This document shows, piece by piece, positions 1 to 12,000 of a stretch of DNA of 64,000 nucleotides. Each line of letters starts with the position of its first letter. The stretch's first letter is position 1. Source of the stretch: Branchiostoma floridae (Eukaryota > Chordata > Leptocardii > Amphioxiformes > Branchiostomatidae); the NCBI RefSeq assembly GCF_000003815.2, contig NC_049995.1, forward strand, positions 17,903,075 to 17,967,074, in the 5' to 3' direction. The notes beneath the pieces were generated by a model. That model did no database searches, had not been told where the DNA came from, and saw nothing but the letters and a program-made list of their open reading frames with translations. The position numbers and the translations under genes are program-made.

Positions 1-97
1 CTGACCCTGATGTTTGTTTAGATGCTGTACGTGCCTGACCCTGATGTTTGTTTGTTTAGATGCTGTACGTGCCTGACCCCGATGCCTGGACCGATGA
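1..97 (+). repeat. Acceptor-spanning duplication at first OXR1/NCOA7 exon
   Basis: A 38 bp unit (22-59) carries ATGCTGTACGTGCCTGACC and then TGTTTGTTTGTTTAG, and it precedes the real exon start at 60. A third, partial unit occupies 1-21. The unit therefore contains exon start plus acceptor. Confidence 0.8.
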
Positions 98-3000
98 GGA
101 AACGTCCGTGTCCAGCAGTCCTGCCTCCCCCCCACCCTCGCCTGCAAGCACAGAGATTCCTTCGAGGAGATTCGTAAGTTCTTAGATTCCCTTAGAGGAG
201 TTCCTGTGTTTGGGGAGAGCCACACCCAACACACATTAAAGAACCCACCGCACTTATTGAAAAGCGTAGGGGACCTTACCGATGTGATTGGATCAAACCA
301 ACAGACTGGTCTCCTTGTTGACATCTTTGAAAGGTGATAGTCACCTGTTTTGTCAATCCCTCCACAAATGTGGTAAATCTAAATATTAAATAAACAAGTT
401 TTTTTATTCCTTCCAGGAGATTTGTAAGTTTTCACTAGATTCCCTTAACAAGATCTCTTTTGCTATTCTTAGCATTCTTTTATTAACATTTTTTAGTCAA
501 TACCATGTTTATTTACAAATGTGTGTGTTCATGACACGTTTGTTGATTGACATTTTTAACTTGCCTCTTGTTTTTCCCAAGGATTTGCCAGTTGTACGGG
601 AAAAGGAACCCGCCGTAAGTTGCTCTCCTATGTAATCTTCAAGACTCAAAAGACCTGAAATTTTTCTTACACTGCTGAGTAGAAAAACAAAGAAACAATG
701 CTGCTAGTAAGAGAGCATTAATTTTTGGGACGGTAGACAAGAAGAGGCTAATAACAAAGAGAGCCTTAACAAATCAGCACTTGCAATTAGCCCTCGGGAA
801 AGAACTTGCGAAGAACTATTAAAGTACCCTATTAACGCATGTTTCCAACTTCAGTCGCAGGACCCAGGTCATGTGACCAGCCCCGCCCAGGTCGTGACCC
901 CCAGCAGCAGCAGGCAGTCGTCGCTGGACGAGCTCGGCAGCCAGAAGGAAGACGAGTTCCACGAGCAGTTCCTCAAGATCAACGTCAAGTACATCACAGC
1001 TGGCAAGGTGAGTTCCTCAAGATCAACGTCAAATACATCACAGCTGGCAAGGTAAGTTCCTCAAGATCAACGTCAAGTACATCACAGCTGGCAAGGTGAG
1101 TTCCTCAATATCAACGTCAAGTACATCACAGCTGGCAAGGTGAGTTCCTCAAGATCAACGTCAAATACATCACAGCTGGCAAGGTAAGTTCCTCAAGATC
1201 AATGTCAAGTACATCACAGCTGGCAAGGTCAGTACATCACAGCTGGCAAGGTCAGTACAGCACTCTGTATCTGTATCTGTATAGCCGGTATAACCGTCCT
1301 TCGGCGTAACACACCAGCACTGCTGGCAAGGTCAGACAAGGCCGAGTGTTCACAGCTGCCAGGGTAAATACGGCACTGCTAAAAAGGTCAGTCAAGGTCA
1401 GTACAGCATAGCTGGCAAGGTCAGTACAGCACTGCTGGCAAGGTCAGTACAGCACTGCTGGCAAGGTCAGTACAGCACTCTGGCAAGGTCGGTCAAAGTC
1501 AAGTACAGCACTGTTGGCAAGGTCAGTCAAATCAAGTACATTACTGCTGGCAAGGTCAGTCAATGACAAGCACATCAAGGACAGTTCTGAATATCCAAGT
1601 CAAGTCAATGTGAGACTATAATGAAGGATATGTCATCTCAGTTCCCAAAAGACTAGTCTTGTCTTGTTATGTTGCTTAGCTTATTAATTACCATTTCACT
1701 TTAATGCGATTATGGGAAAAATTACATTTATAGCTAATTCCATTATGTTCCTCTCGGCATCAATTTCATTTTCCTGCAAACTGCAATTACAGGAAAACTT
1801 GTGTGACCTTTTGTAGGGGTCGATTGCTAATCAAAATGCTGAGCGGCAATAATTAAATCTTCTTTTGATGAGTGGCTCTTCGAGGACACGGTCGGTGTTT
1901 GGGAGGCAAAATGTTTTCCCTCTGTGGCAAAATTGCCTGTATTTTTTTTTGCAGTTAAAATCCTGTGTGCACCTGTATATTACAAGTATATATATATATA
2001 TATATGATACACCAGATTGAGTAACTATTTTTGGCGTATGATACACCAGGATTTTAAGAATTGGAATTCAGAAATAAAATCAGGCCTTAGAGAAGACTTT
2101 CCTCTGTAAAACTGCAACTATATTGTAAAGTTTTTCCTGCAATTTGGTAAAAAAAGTATGCAAGTATTCGCCTAAGAGTTAGTTCGCTTCAGAAAATGTA
2201 CAGCAATAGCTTCAAAGTTGTACTTTATTTATTACTAGTCACACTTCTTTCAGCTTGAATAATACAGACTACGGTAACACCGAACGTGATTGTGTCCCAA
2301 ACGCACATTAAGTATCTCCTGGAAATCAAGTTTAGGGATGAGGAGTGGTTTTATTTATCTGTCGGATTGTGACTTATCGTGTTTCCGACCGTTTAAAGGC
2401 ATGTTAAGCGGCGTTCTCCTGGTCACACTGATTGCGATCGTGTTCAACCAGCACAAGTCAAATCTGCTGATCATAGAGAAGGGATGAGAAGAGTATGGAC
2501 ACAGATCTTATATCGTGTTTCCGACTGTTTCAGGGCACGGTAAGCGGCATTCTTCTGGTCACGCCGAACGCGATCATGTTCGACCCTCACAAGTCGGACC
2601 CGCTGGTCATCGAGTTTAGGGATGAGGACAGAGTGGTCTTCTATATATCTGTCGGATTCTGACCCTTCTTGTTTCTGACCATTTCAGAGCATGTTAAGCG
2701 GCATTCTGCTAGTTATGCCGAATGCAATCATTTTCGACTTGCACAAGTCTAAATCTACTGGTCATAGAGTTTAGGGATGAGGAGAGAGTGGCCTGATATG
2801 TCTGTCAGATTCTGACTCGTTGTGTTTCCGACCGTTTAAAGGCATGTTAAGCGGCATTCCAATCTACTGGTCATCGAGTTGAGTGATAAGAAATGTTTCG
2901 TCTATGTCTGTCAGATTATGACGCGTCTCGTTTCCGACCGTTTCAGGGCACGGTAAGCGGCGTGCTTCTGGTCACGCCGAACGCCATCATGTTCGACCCT

Positions 3001-6000
3001 CACAAGTCGGACCCGCTGGTGATCGAGACGGGATGCGAAGAGTACGGCCTCATCTGCCAGATGGACACGGTTCTGTCCGCAGCCATGTACCACGATATCA
3101 GGCCCATGATGGAACCACACAAAAGGTAGGACACACAATAAACAAACAAACAAACAACAGCCACCATGTACCACGATATCAGGCCCATGATGGAACCACA
3201 CAAAAGGTAGGACACACAGTAAACAAACATACAAACAAACAACAGCCACCATGTACCACGATATCAGGCCCATGATGGAACCACACAAAAGGTAGGACAC
3301 ACAGTAAACAAACAAACAAACAAACAAACAACAGCCACCATGTACCACGATATCAGGCCCATGATGGAACCACACAAAAGGTAGGACACACAGTAAACAA
3401 ACAAACAAACAAACAAACAAACAACAGCCACCATGTACCACGATATCAGGCACATGATGGAACCACACAAAAGGTAGGACACACAGTAAACAAACAAACA
3501 AACAAACAAACAACAGCCACCATGTACCACGATATCAGGCCCATGATGGAACCACATAAAAGGTACAATAAATGAATAAACAACAGTACCATTGTTCAGA
3601 TATTTATTACAAAATGTTTTGCCTTTTTGTGTAAGCTCAGTTCGTTTTGGAGTATGTGTCATTGTTGTTAAGTGGTTGGTTAAGTTACTTTGATAATTAG
3701 TTTGATTGATTGATTGTTTAATTGATTGATTGATTGATTGACCATTGCAGAGATGAGATTTACAAGTCAGGTGACTACAGCCAGGAGGAGACCGAACCAA
3801 CCAGCTCCTCCAGGAGCAGTTGCCACGGCAACGGCGGAGCCCCGTTGCCGGGACAGCGGTCGGAGAGTTTGGAGGACGAGGTTTTCGGCGGTGGCGGTGT
3901 TCCCAAACCCCCGGCGGGACCTGGCGTAGAGGTGGCACAACTGGTGGATTTGGGGGACACGATAGCGGATGGCGGGGGCGTGGTAGCGGACAGCGGTGGC
4001 ATTCTCGTGGCAGAGGGTTCGACGGAGGGTTCGATGGAGGATTCTAACGTGCCAAAGCCGCAGAAGTTCGTTGAGGAGCTGGTACCGATTATCGAGGAAA
4101 AAGTGGACCCAAACAGACTCAGCCCTCGCGTGCTCAGTCCTGATGCAGGGATCGATGAGGAAACGGACACAAAGGGCGCGGGAAAAGGACCACCGGACAC
4201 GGTCGCAGACCAGGTCAGGAAAAGCGGCTGTAGCGACGCCAGCGACACGGGGAGCGTAGAGAGCGGCATCGCGGAAATGGTGGACTCAGCGAACCAGAAG
4301 GATAGCGTCAGGCCGGACAACAACGGTGCAATTTCCGAGACGTCGTCGTCCGGGCAACCCGGGTTGCCGGGCGTCGACCCTGCCACAGACACGGCAACAG
4401 ACGGTGTTAACGTGCAAGAGAGTTTAAACTTTGTAGACTTTTCGTGCGGCCTGTTCACCACAGAGGCGAACAGGTCTGGCGTACAGGACATCTCGGAGGT
4501 GATTCCGCAGGACTCCAGCGTACAGGAGGAGATCGCACTCCTTAAAGACGCCTCCAAACTCTCGGAACCCTCGGAAGACTCGGAGCTGAGGATGACAGAG
4601 ACGGTGCGAGAGAGGCCGACATTCCTTCCCTCCTTAACGGGCTCCTTCGATGGTTGGTGGCTTTTATTTCTTATCTATATCCACCGCACTACAAAATACT
4701 GTAAATGCATGTAAGTTTGCGGGGATTTAATTTCGCGGTAGCGGGAAAAAGGACTTTTCGCGGTGGATTTAATTTTGCGGTAACACCATAGACTGCAGTC
4801 TTATATCATGATAGAAAAATATTCGCGGTGGATTTAATTTCGTGGTGAAGTGGTCACCGCGAAAACTGCGAACATTAGTCCACCGCGAACATTTCTGCAT
4901 TTACAGTATGCCTTTTCTTATTTTCCTTGAACACAGAATACTGATCTTTCAGCAAGAATATTATTCTGTATATACAAGAATCCCTGTTTAGTGTTTTGAG
5001 AAAATTCAAGAAACCCAAGGCATATTTTTCTTGTGCAAAGAATTTTTGGTTTGTGGTTTTCATTTCAAATATTTACGTCGTTCACTTTTATTAGTCTTTT
5101 CCTGCGAAGTAATACAGTTTCTTTTTTCCAGCTGATTTGCCAAATCTCATCCTCAAGCTGATTGGCAAAGACATTTCAGCTGCAAATTTAGTGCTAAAAG
5201 ATACATTTGTATCTCTGAATTTTTGCAAGAGTCCAATTCAATTAAGATTGAAAACTAGAGTTGATAAATTTTTTCCCAGCCCCAGTTAAATGACATTGAA
5301 TGACCCATGTTGTAATTTGGCTAACAACCCATAACCTGTCTGTACCACAGAGCTCCTGCAGACCCAACCCTAGTTGGAACACAATGACGCAAACTGTAAC
5401 CCATCTTATGACCCACGTTTTAAGTTTAACCCATCTCATCTATTGACCAACACAGTAAACCATCTAATGGCCCTGCCACTTTTAATTCATGTATCATTTT
5501 AAACCAACATTGTTCACCATCTAATGACCCATGTTGCAACCCATCTGGTGACCAATGCAGTTACCCATTTCTCTGCCCCACAAAGCTTGTCATCCCAGCC
5601 CCAGTTAGAACATTATGACCCATGCCCTTACTCATCTAATGACTAAATCCTGTATCCTATATAATGAGCAACATTGTAACCCATCTAATGACCCATAACC
5701 CATATCAACACCCATAATGACCCACGCTGTAACCCATTTCTTTGCCCCACAGAGCTGCTGCGGTCCCAGCCCCAGTTAGAACATTATGACCCATGCCCTT
5801 ACTCATCTAATGACCAAATCCTGTATCCAATATAATGAGCAACATTGTAACCCATCTAATGACCCACGTTTTAACCCATCTAATGTCCCATATTAACACC
5901 CATCTAGTGACCCACGCTGTAACTCGTCTCTGTCCCACAGAGCTTCTGCCGTCCCAGCCCGTTAGAACATTATGACCCACGCAGTAACCCGTCTCTCTGT

Positions 6001-9000
6001 CCCACAGAGCTGCTGCCGTCCCAGCCCGTTAGAACATTATGACCCACGCAGTAACCCGTCTCTCTGTCCCACAGAGCTGCTGCCGTCCCAGCCCGTTAGA
6101 ACATTATGACCCACGCAGTAACCCGTCTCTCTGTCCCACAGAGCTGCTGCCGTCCCAGCCCCAGTTAGAACATTATGACACACGCAGTAACCCGTCTCTC
6201 TGTCCCACAGACCTGCTGCCGTCCCAGCCCCAGTTAGAACATTATGACCCACGCAGTAACCCGTCTCTCTGTCCCACAGAGCTACTGCCGTCCCAGCCCC
6301 AGTTAGAACATTATGACCCACGCAGTAACCCGTCTCTCTGTCCCACAGAGCTGCTGCCGTCCCAGCCCCAGTTAGAACATTATGACACACGCAGTAACCC
6401 GTCTCTCTGTCCCACAGAGCTGCTGCCGTCCCAGCCCCAGTTAGAACATTATGACCCATGTTGTAATCCATCTTGCGACCCATGCTGTAACCCATCTCTC
6501 TGCCCACAGACCTGCTGCCGTCCCAGCCCCAGTTAGAACATTATGACCCATGCAGTAACCCGTCTCTCTGTCCCACAGAGCTGCTGCCGTCCCAGCCCCA
6601 GTTAGAACATTATGACCCACGCAGTAACCCGTCTCTCTGTCCCACAGAGCTGCTGCCGTCCCAGCCCCAGTTAGAACATTATGACCCACGCAGTAACTTG
6701 TCTCTGTCCCACAGAGCTGCTGCCGTCCCAGCCCCAGTTAGAACATTATGACCCATGCTGTAACCCATCTCTCTGCCCACAGACCTGCTGCCGTCCCAGC
6801 ACCAGTTAGAACATTATGACCCATGCAGTAACCCGTCTCTCTGTCCCACAGAGCTGCTGCCGTCCCAGCCCCAGTTAGAACATTATGACCCACGCAGTAA
6901 CTTGTCTCTGTCCCACAGAGCTGCTGCCGTCCCAGCCCCAGTTAGAACATTATGACACACGCAGTAACCCGTCTCTCTGTCCCACAGAGCTGCTGCCGTC
7001 CCAGCCCGTTAGAACATTATGACCCATGTTGTAATCCATCTAGCGACCCATGCTGTAACCCATCTCTCTGCCCACAGACCTGCTGCCGTCCCAGCCCCAG
7101 TTAGAACATTATGACCCATGCAGTAACCCGTCTCTCTGTCCCACAGAGCTGCTGCCGTCCCAGCCCCAGTTAGAACATTATGACCCACGCAGTAACCCGT
7201 CTCTCTGTCCCACAGAGCTGCTGCCGTCCCAGCCCCAGTTAGAACATTATGACCCACGCAGTAACTTGTCTCTGTCCCACAGAGCTGCTGCCGTCCCAGC
7301 CCCAGTTAGAACATTATGACCCACGCAGTAACTTGTCTCTGTCCCACAGAGCTGCTGCCGTCCCAGCCCCAGTTACAACATTATGTGACCCATGTTGTAT
7401 CCTATATAATGATTGTAACCCATCTAGTGACCCACACAGTAACCCATCTCTCTGCCCACAGAGCTGCTGCCGTCCCAGCCCCAGTTAGAACATTATGACC
7501 CACGCTGTAACTCGTCTCTGTCCCACAGAGCTGCTGCCGTCCCAGCCCCAGTTAGAACATTATGACCCATGTTGTAACCCATCTAGCGACCCACGCAGTA
7601 ACCCATCTCTCTGCCCACAGACCTGCTGCCGTCCCAGCCCCAGTCCCTCAGCTCGCCCCAAGGTCCTCCGCTCTTCCTGTGTCTCAAGGTCATGCAGATG
7701 AAGAAGTCCTTCACCGGCGGCAAGGAGGTCGTTAACCCAGGGAGCACCAAGTTGCCTGAATACTGGTTCGCCATCCCGAAGGACAGGTAAACTCCGGTGG
7801 GAGACACAATTTTGTCAACATTGGTGGGAGACACTGATTCAATGGCTGGGGTTGCAGAAACATCTGTTGGAGATATTCAGTATATTTTGGTTTGCCATCC
7901 TGAAGGACAGATAAACTCCAGTGGGAGACACAATTTTGTCAACCTTGGTGGGAGACACTGATCATTCACTTTGGTAGGAGGCAGTCAAACCTAAGAAGAC
8001 ATACAATGGTATGAGACACTGGTTAGAGTTGCAGAAACATTGATAGGAGATATTCAGTATATTTTGGTTTGCCATCCCAAAGGACAGGTAAACTCCGATA
8101 GGAGACACTGATACACTTCAGTAGGAGACAGTTCAACATTGGCATGAGACACTGGTTGGGGTGCAGAAACATTGGTAGGAGATATTGTGGTCACAAATGT
8201 ATTACCTAAAGCTTGTTAAAGCTGCTCAAATTGGTGTGAGACTGATAAACCTTGATGAGAGACGGTAAACAATGGCAGGGAAAATGTCATTTATGTACAG
8301 GACTCTCCTGACTGTTTGAATTAGAGTGATATTGCCAAAATATTGGGTTGTTAAGTTTCTGAAAACGTGGGTCTAAATCACAGTAAAGAACCATGGTCCA
8401 AACTAAAGCACTAGAGACTGCTCAGACAATGCTAAAAGTAAATGTAGCTAGAAAAGACTGTTTAGAGTCATATTGCCAAAACATTGGGTTGTTGAGGTTC
8501 TAGACGTTAGAGTCTAAATCACAGTTAAGCCCCGTTTACAAATCAAGAATTTAGTTGGCCGAGTTNNNNNNNNNNNNNNNNNNNNNNNNNNNNNNNNNNN
8601 NNNNNNNNNNNNNNNNNNNNNNNNNNNNNNNNNNNNNNNNNNNNNNNNNNNNNNNNNNNNNNNNNNNNNNNNNNNNNNNNNNNNNNNNNNNNNNNNNNNN
8701 NNNNNNNNNNNNNNNNNNNNNNNNNNNNNNNNNNNNNNNNNNNNNNNNNNNNNNNNNNNNNNNNNNNNNNNNNNNNNNNNNNNNNNNNNNNNNNNNNNNN
8801 NNNNNNNNNNNNNNNNNNNNNNNNNNNNNNNNNNNNNNNNNNNNNNNNNNNNNNNNNNNNNNNNNNNNNNNNNNNNNNNNNNNNNNNNNNNNNNNNNNNN
8901 NNNNNNNNNNNNNNNNNNNNNNNNNNNNNNNNNNNNNNNNNNNNNNNNNNNNNNNNNNNNNNNNNNNNNNNNNNNNNNNNNNNNNNNNNNNNNNNNNGCG

Positions 9001-12000
9001 AGTTGTCAGCGAACTCTAAAGTCACGAGGAGGCATGCCCCTGATTTTTTGGAGAAAACGGCAGAGTTTCTTCGTCGGCATCAGGGTCATACCTCCTCATA
9101 ATTTAGAGTTCGCTGACAACTCGGCCGAGCTAAATTCTTGATTTGTAAACGGGGCTTAAAGAACCATGGTCCAAACTAAAGCACTACGGACTGCTCAGAC
9201 TATGCTGCATGTAGCTAGAAAAGAGGATGTTTTCTTCCTTACCAGAGCCGACCACCTCTACGCGTTCTTCCTGCAATGGTCGCCGGACGTGTACGGCCAC
9301 GAGGTCAACAAGGCCGACCTGGAAGTGTCCGGTTTCGTCGTGCTCGGGGAGGAGACGGACTCGCTGGAGGTCGTCGACGACTTCTACTCATCAGAGTCAA
9401 GTCTGTACAAGGACTGGGAGGTCAGTTTGTTTGTTTGTTTGTTATTATGAAAAACAAGCTGTCGGGTTTCATGGTGCTCGGAGAGGAGGCGGACTTGCTA
9501 GAGGTCATCAATCATTGCTACTCCGAGGAATCGAGTCTGTACAAGGACTGGGAGGTCAGTTTGTTTGTTTGTTTGTTTGTTTTTATTTAATATGACTGAG
9601 AAGGGGTTCGTGGTGCTCGGCGAGGAGACCGACTCGCTGGAGGTCGTCGATGACTTCTACTCTTCAGAGTCGAGTCTGTACAAGGACTGGGAGGTCAGTT
9701 TGTTTGTTTGTTTGTTTGTTATTATTTATATGAAAAACAAGCTGTCGGGATTCGTGGTGCTCGGAGAGGAGGCAGACTTGCTAGAGGTCATCAATCATTT
9801 CTACTCCGAGGAATCGAGTCTGTACAAGGACTGGGAGGTCAGTTTGTTTGTCCGTTTGTTTGTTTGTTTTTATTTCATATGACTGAAAAGGGTTTTGTGG
9901 TGCTCGGCGAGGAAACAGACTCGCTGGAGGTCGTCGATGATTTCTACTCTTCTGAGTCGAGTCTGTACAAGGACTGGGAGGTCAGGGGTCACATTCTTGA
10001 TAAGAATGAAAAAAATGACATTTTTTTGCAGGTTGATTTCTCGTGTTATTTTGTTTGAAATGAAGATTGATTGCTCGAAGAAAATTATGATTGGAAACTA
10101 AAGTGAGCTGGGTTTTTCCTAACAGGTGTGTAAGGCTGGTTCTCCTACCTGAAAAATCGTGCCTTCCTAAATGAGAGGGGTTGGAAGTATATTTAATGTT
10201 ATGTCATATGCAGTTCTCGACTTTAGGTGCTATTTCACAACGACAATGATATTAGAAAAAGAAAATGTATCAAAGTTAACCAAACCAGATTTCCTTCTAA
10301 GAGATTCTGAGCATGATAGAGATTACAGCTGCCACACGTACAAGAATTTACAGTTTGTTTATTTTGTTGTTTACATCAGATCGTCACGGCGATGGAGGCC
10401 AGGCGTAGGTTGTCCATGCTGGAAGTTGAGGACAGTTTACCGCAGCCAACACTCCTGGGCAAGAGCAACCTACTGGACTCCAAACATGTCTCACTGGTAA
10501 GACTGAACTCTGAACTCCAACCCCTAACCTTCCTTAGCCAACACTCCTGAGCTAGACTCCAAACACGTCTCACTGGTAAGACTGAACTTTGAACTCCAAC
10601 CCCTAACCTTCCTTAGCCGACACTCCTGGGCAAGAACAACCTGCTGGACTCCAAACACGTCTCACTGGTAAGACTGAACTTTGAACTCCAACCCTTAACC
10701 TTCCTTAGCCGACACTCCTGGGCAAGAGCAACCTGCTGGACTCCAAACATGTCTCACTGGTAAGACATGTTCCCCCAGCTTGTCATTGACAGGTGTCATG
10801 TTCCCCAGCATGTGATTGACAGATGCCATGTTCCCCAGCGTGTGATTGACAGATGTCATGTTCCCCAGCATGTGATTGACAGATGCCATGTTCCCCAGCG
10901 TGTGATTGACAGATGTCATGTTCCCCAGCATGTGATTGACAGATGTCATGTTCCCCAGCTTGTGATTGACAGGTGTCATGTTTATAACTGTGTGTGATTG
11001 ACAGGTGTCATGTTCCCCCAGCTTGTGATTGACAGGTGTCATGTTCCCCAACGTGTGATTGACAGGTGTCATGTTCCCCCAGCTTGCCCAGTTCCTGCCC
11101 CCGAGGACCGAGGGTTACGCCTGGATGCTGATATACTCCACGTTTGAACACGGCATCAGTTATGACTGTGTGATTGACAGGTGTCATGTTTATGACTGTG
11201 TGTGATTGACATGTGATTGACAGGTGTCATGTTCCCCCAGCTTGCCCAGTTCCTGCCCCCGAGGACCGAGGGTTACGCCTGGATGCTGATATACTCCACG
11301 TTTGAACACGGCATCAGCCTCACCACCATGTACAAGAAGATGGTCGGAGTGGACTCACCTGTGCTGCTCGTGGTGCAAGACTCGGAAAATAACGTAAGTC
11401 ACAAGAATGGATGAAGGGATGGAGGGATTTGATGGGTGAATGGAGGGAGGGAGGGAGGGAGGGAGGGAGGGAGGGAGGGGTGAATGATTGAATGGATTAT
11501 GAGTGGACTGTTGGATGAATGAATGAGAATGAATTGGTGGATGGATGGATTTGTGGATGGATGGATGGGTGGATGGATTGATAGTTGTATGGATGAGTAT
11601 ATTTAATGAGTGGATGGATGAGTGAATGAATGAGTGAATGGATGAATGCACTTTGAAATTTGTATCAGATTCTAATCGAAATTATATGATATTGATTGAA
11701 ACCTGTCTATCCTCAGGTGTTCGGAGCTCTGACGTCCAGTCCAGTTAAGATCAGCGAGCATTTCTACGGCACAGGAGAATCTTTCCTTTTCACCTTCTTC
11801 CAAGACTTCAAGGTAAGTGTAGGAAGTGTAGTAATTGTCTTAAGTTGGACTTGACATTTCATTATTAGGAGGTCTGTTGGACTGTAGATTAAGTGTTGGG
11901 TTAATCTTATGTATGTTTTATGATTTTGAGGTTGCCCCCAAACCATGTCTGATGTGAAATTCTGCGTAAAATACCGGTATGGCGTGCAAAACTCTGCAAA

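Noticed and set aside
2911-3513. Minus-strand ORF of 200 codons rich in Phe/Cys/Leu/Val
   Set aside because: It is the antisense of the donor-spanning minisatellite with (GTTT)n tracts; the repetition follows the DNA repeat and the plus strand carries the real exon.
3775-4557. Minus-strand ORF of 260 codons opposite the long OXR1/NCOA7 exon
   Set aside because: GC-rich coding sequence often leaves the antisense open; the plus frame joins the neighbouring exons in phase.
6037-6689. Repetitive ORFs on both strands with units such as LTGAGTAAALWDRETG
   Set aside because: The 69 bp unit is a multiple of three, so several frames stay open by chance. The plus-strand splice acceptor explains the conservation.
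5700-7620. CRISPR-like regular repeats
   Set aside because: Units are contiguous with no unique spacers, the genome is eukaryotic, and the unit includes a splice acceptor and exon. The same holds for 13.1-14.2 kb and 45.1-45.9 kb.
8543-9025. ORFs of X residues across the gap
   Set aside because: They consist of N; the same applies at 22403-23343 and 29996-30404.
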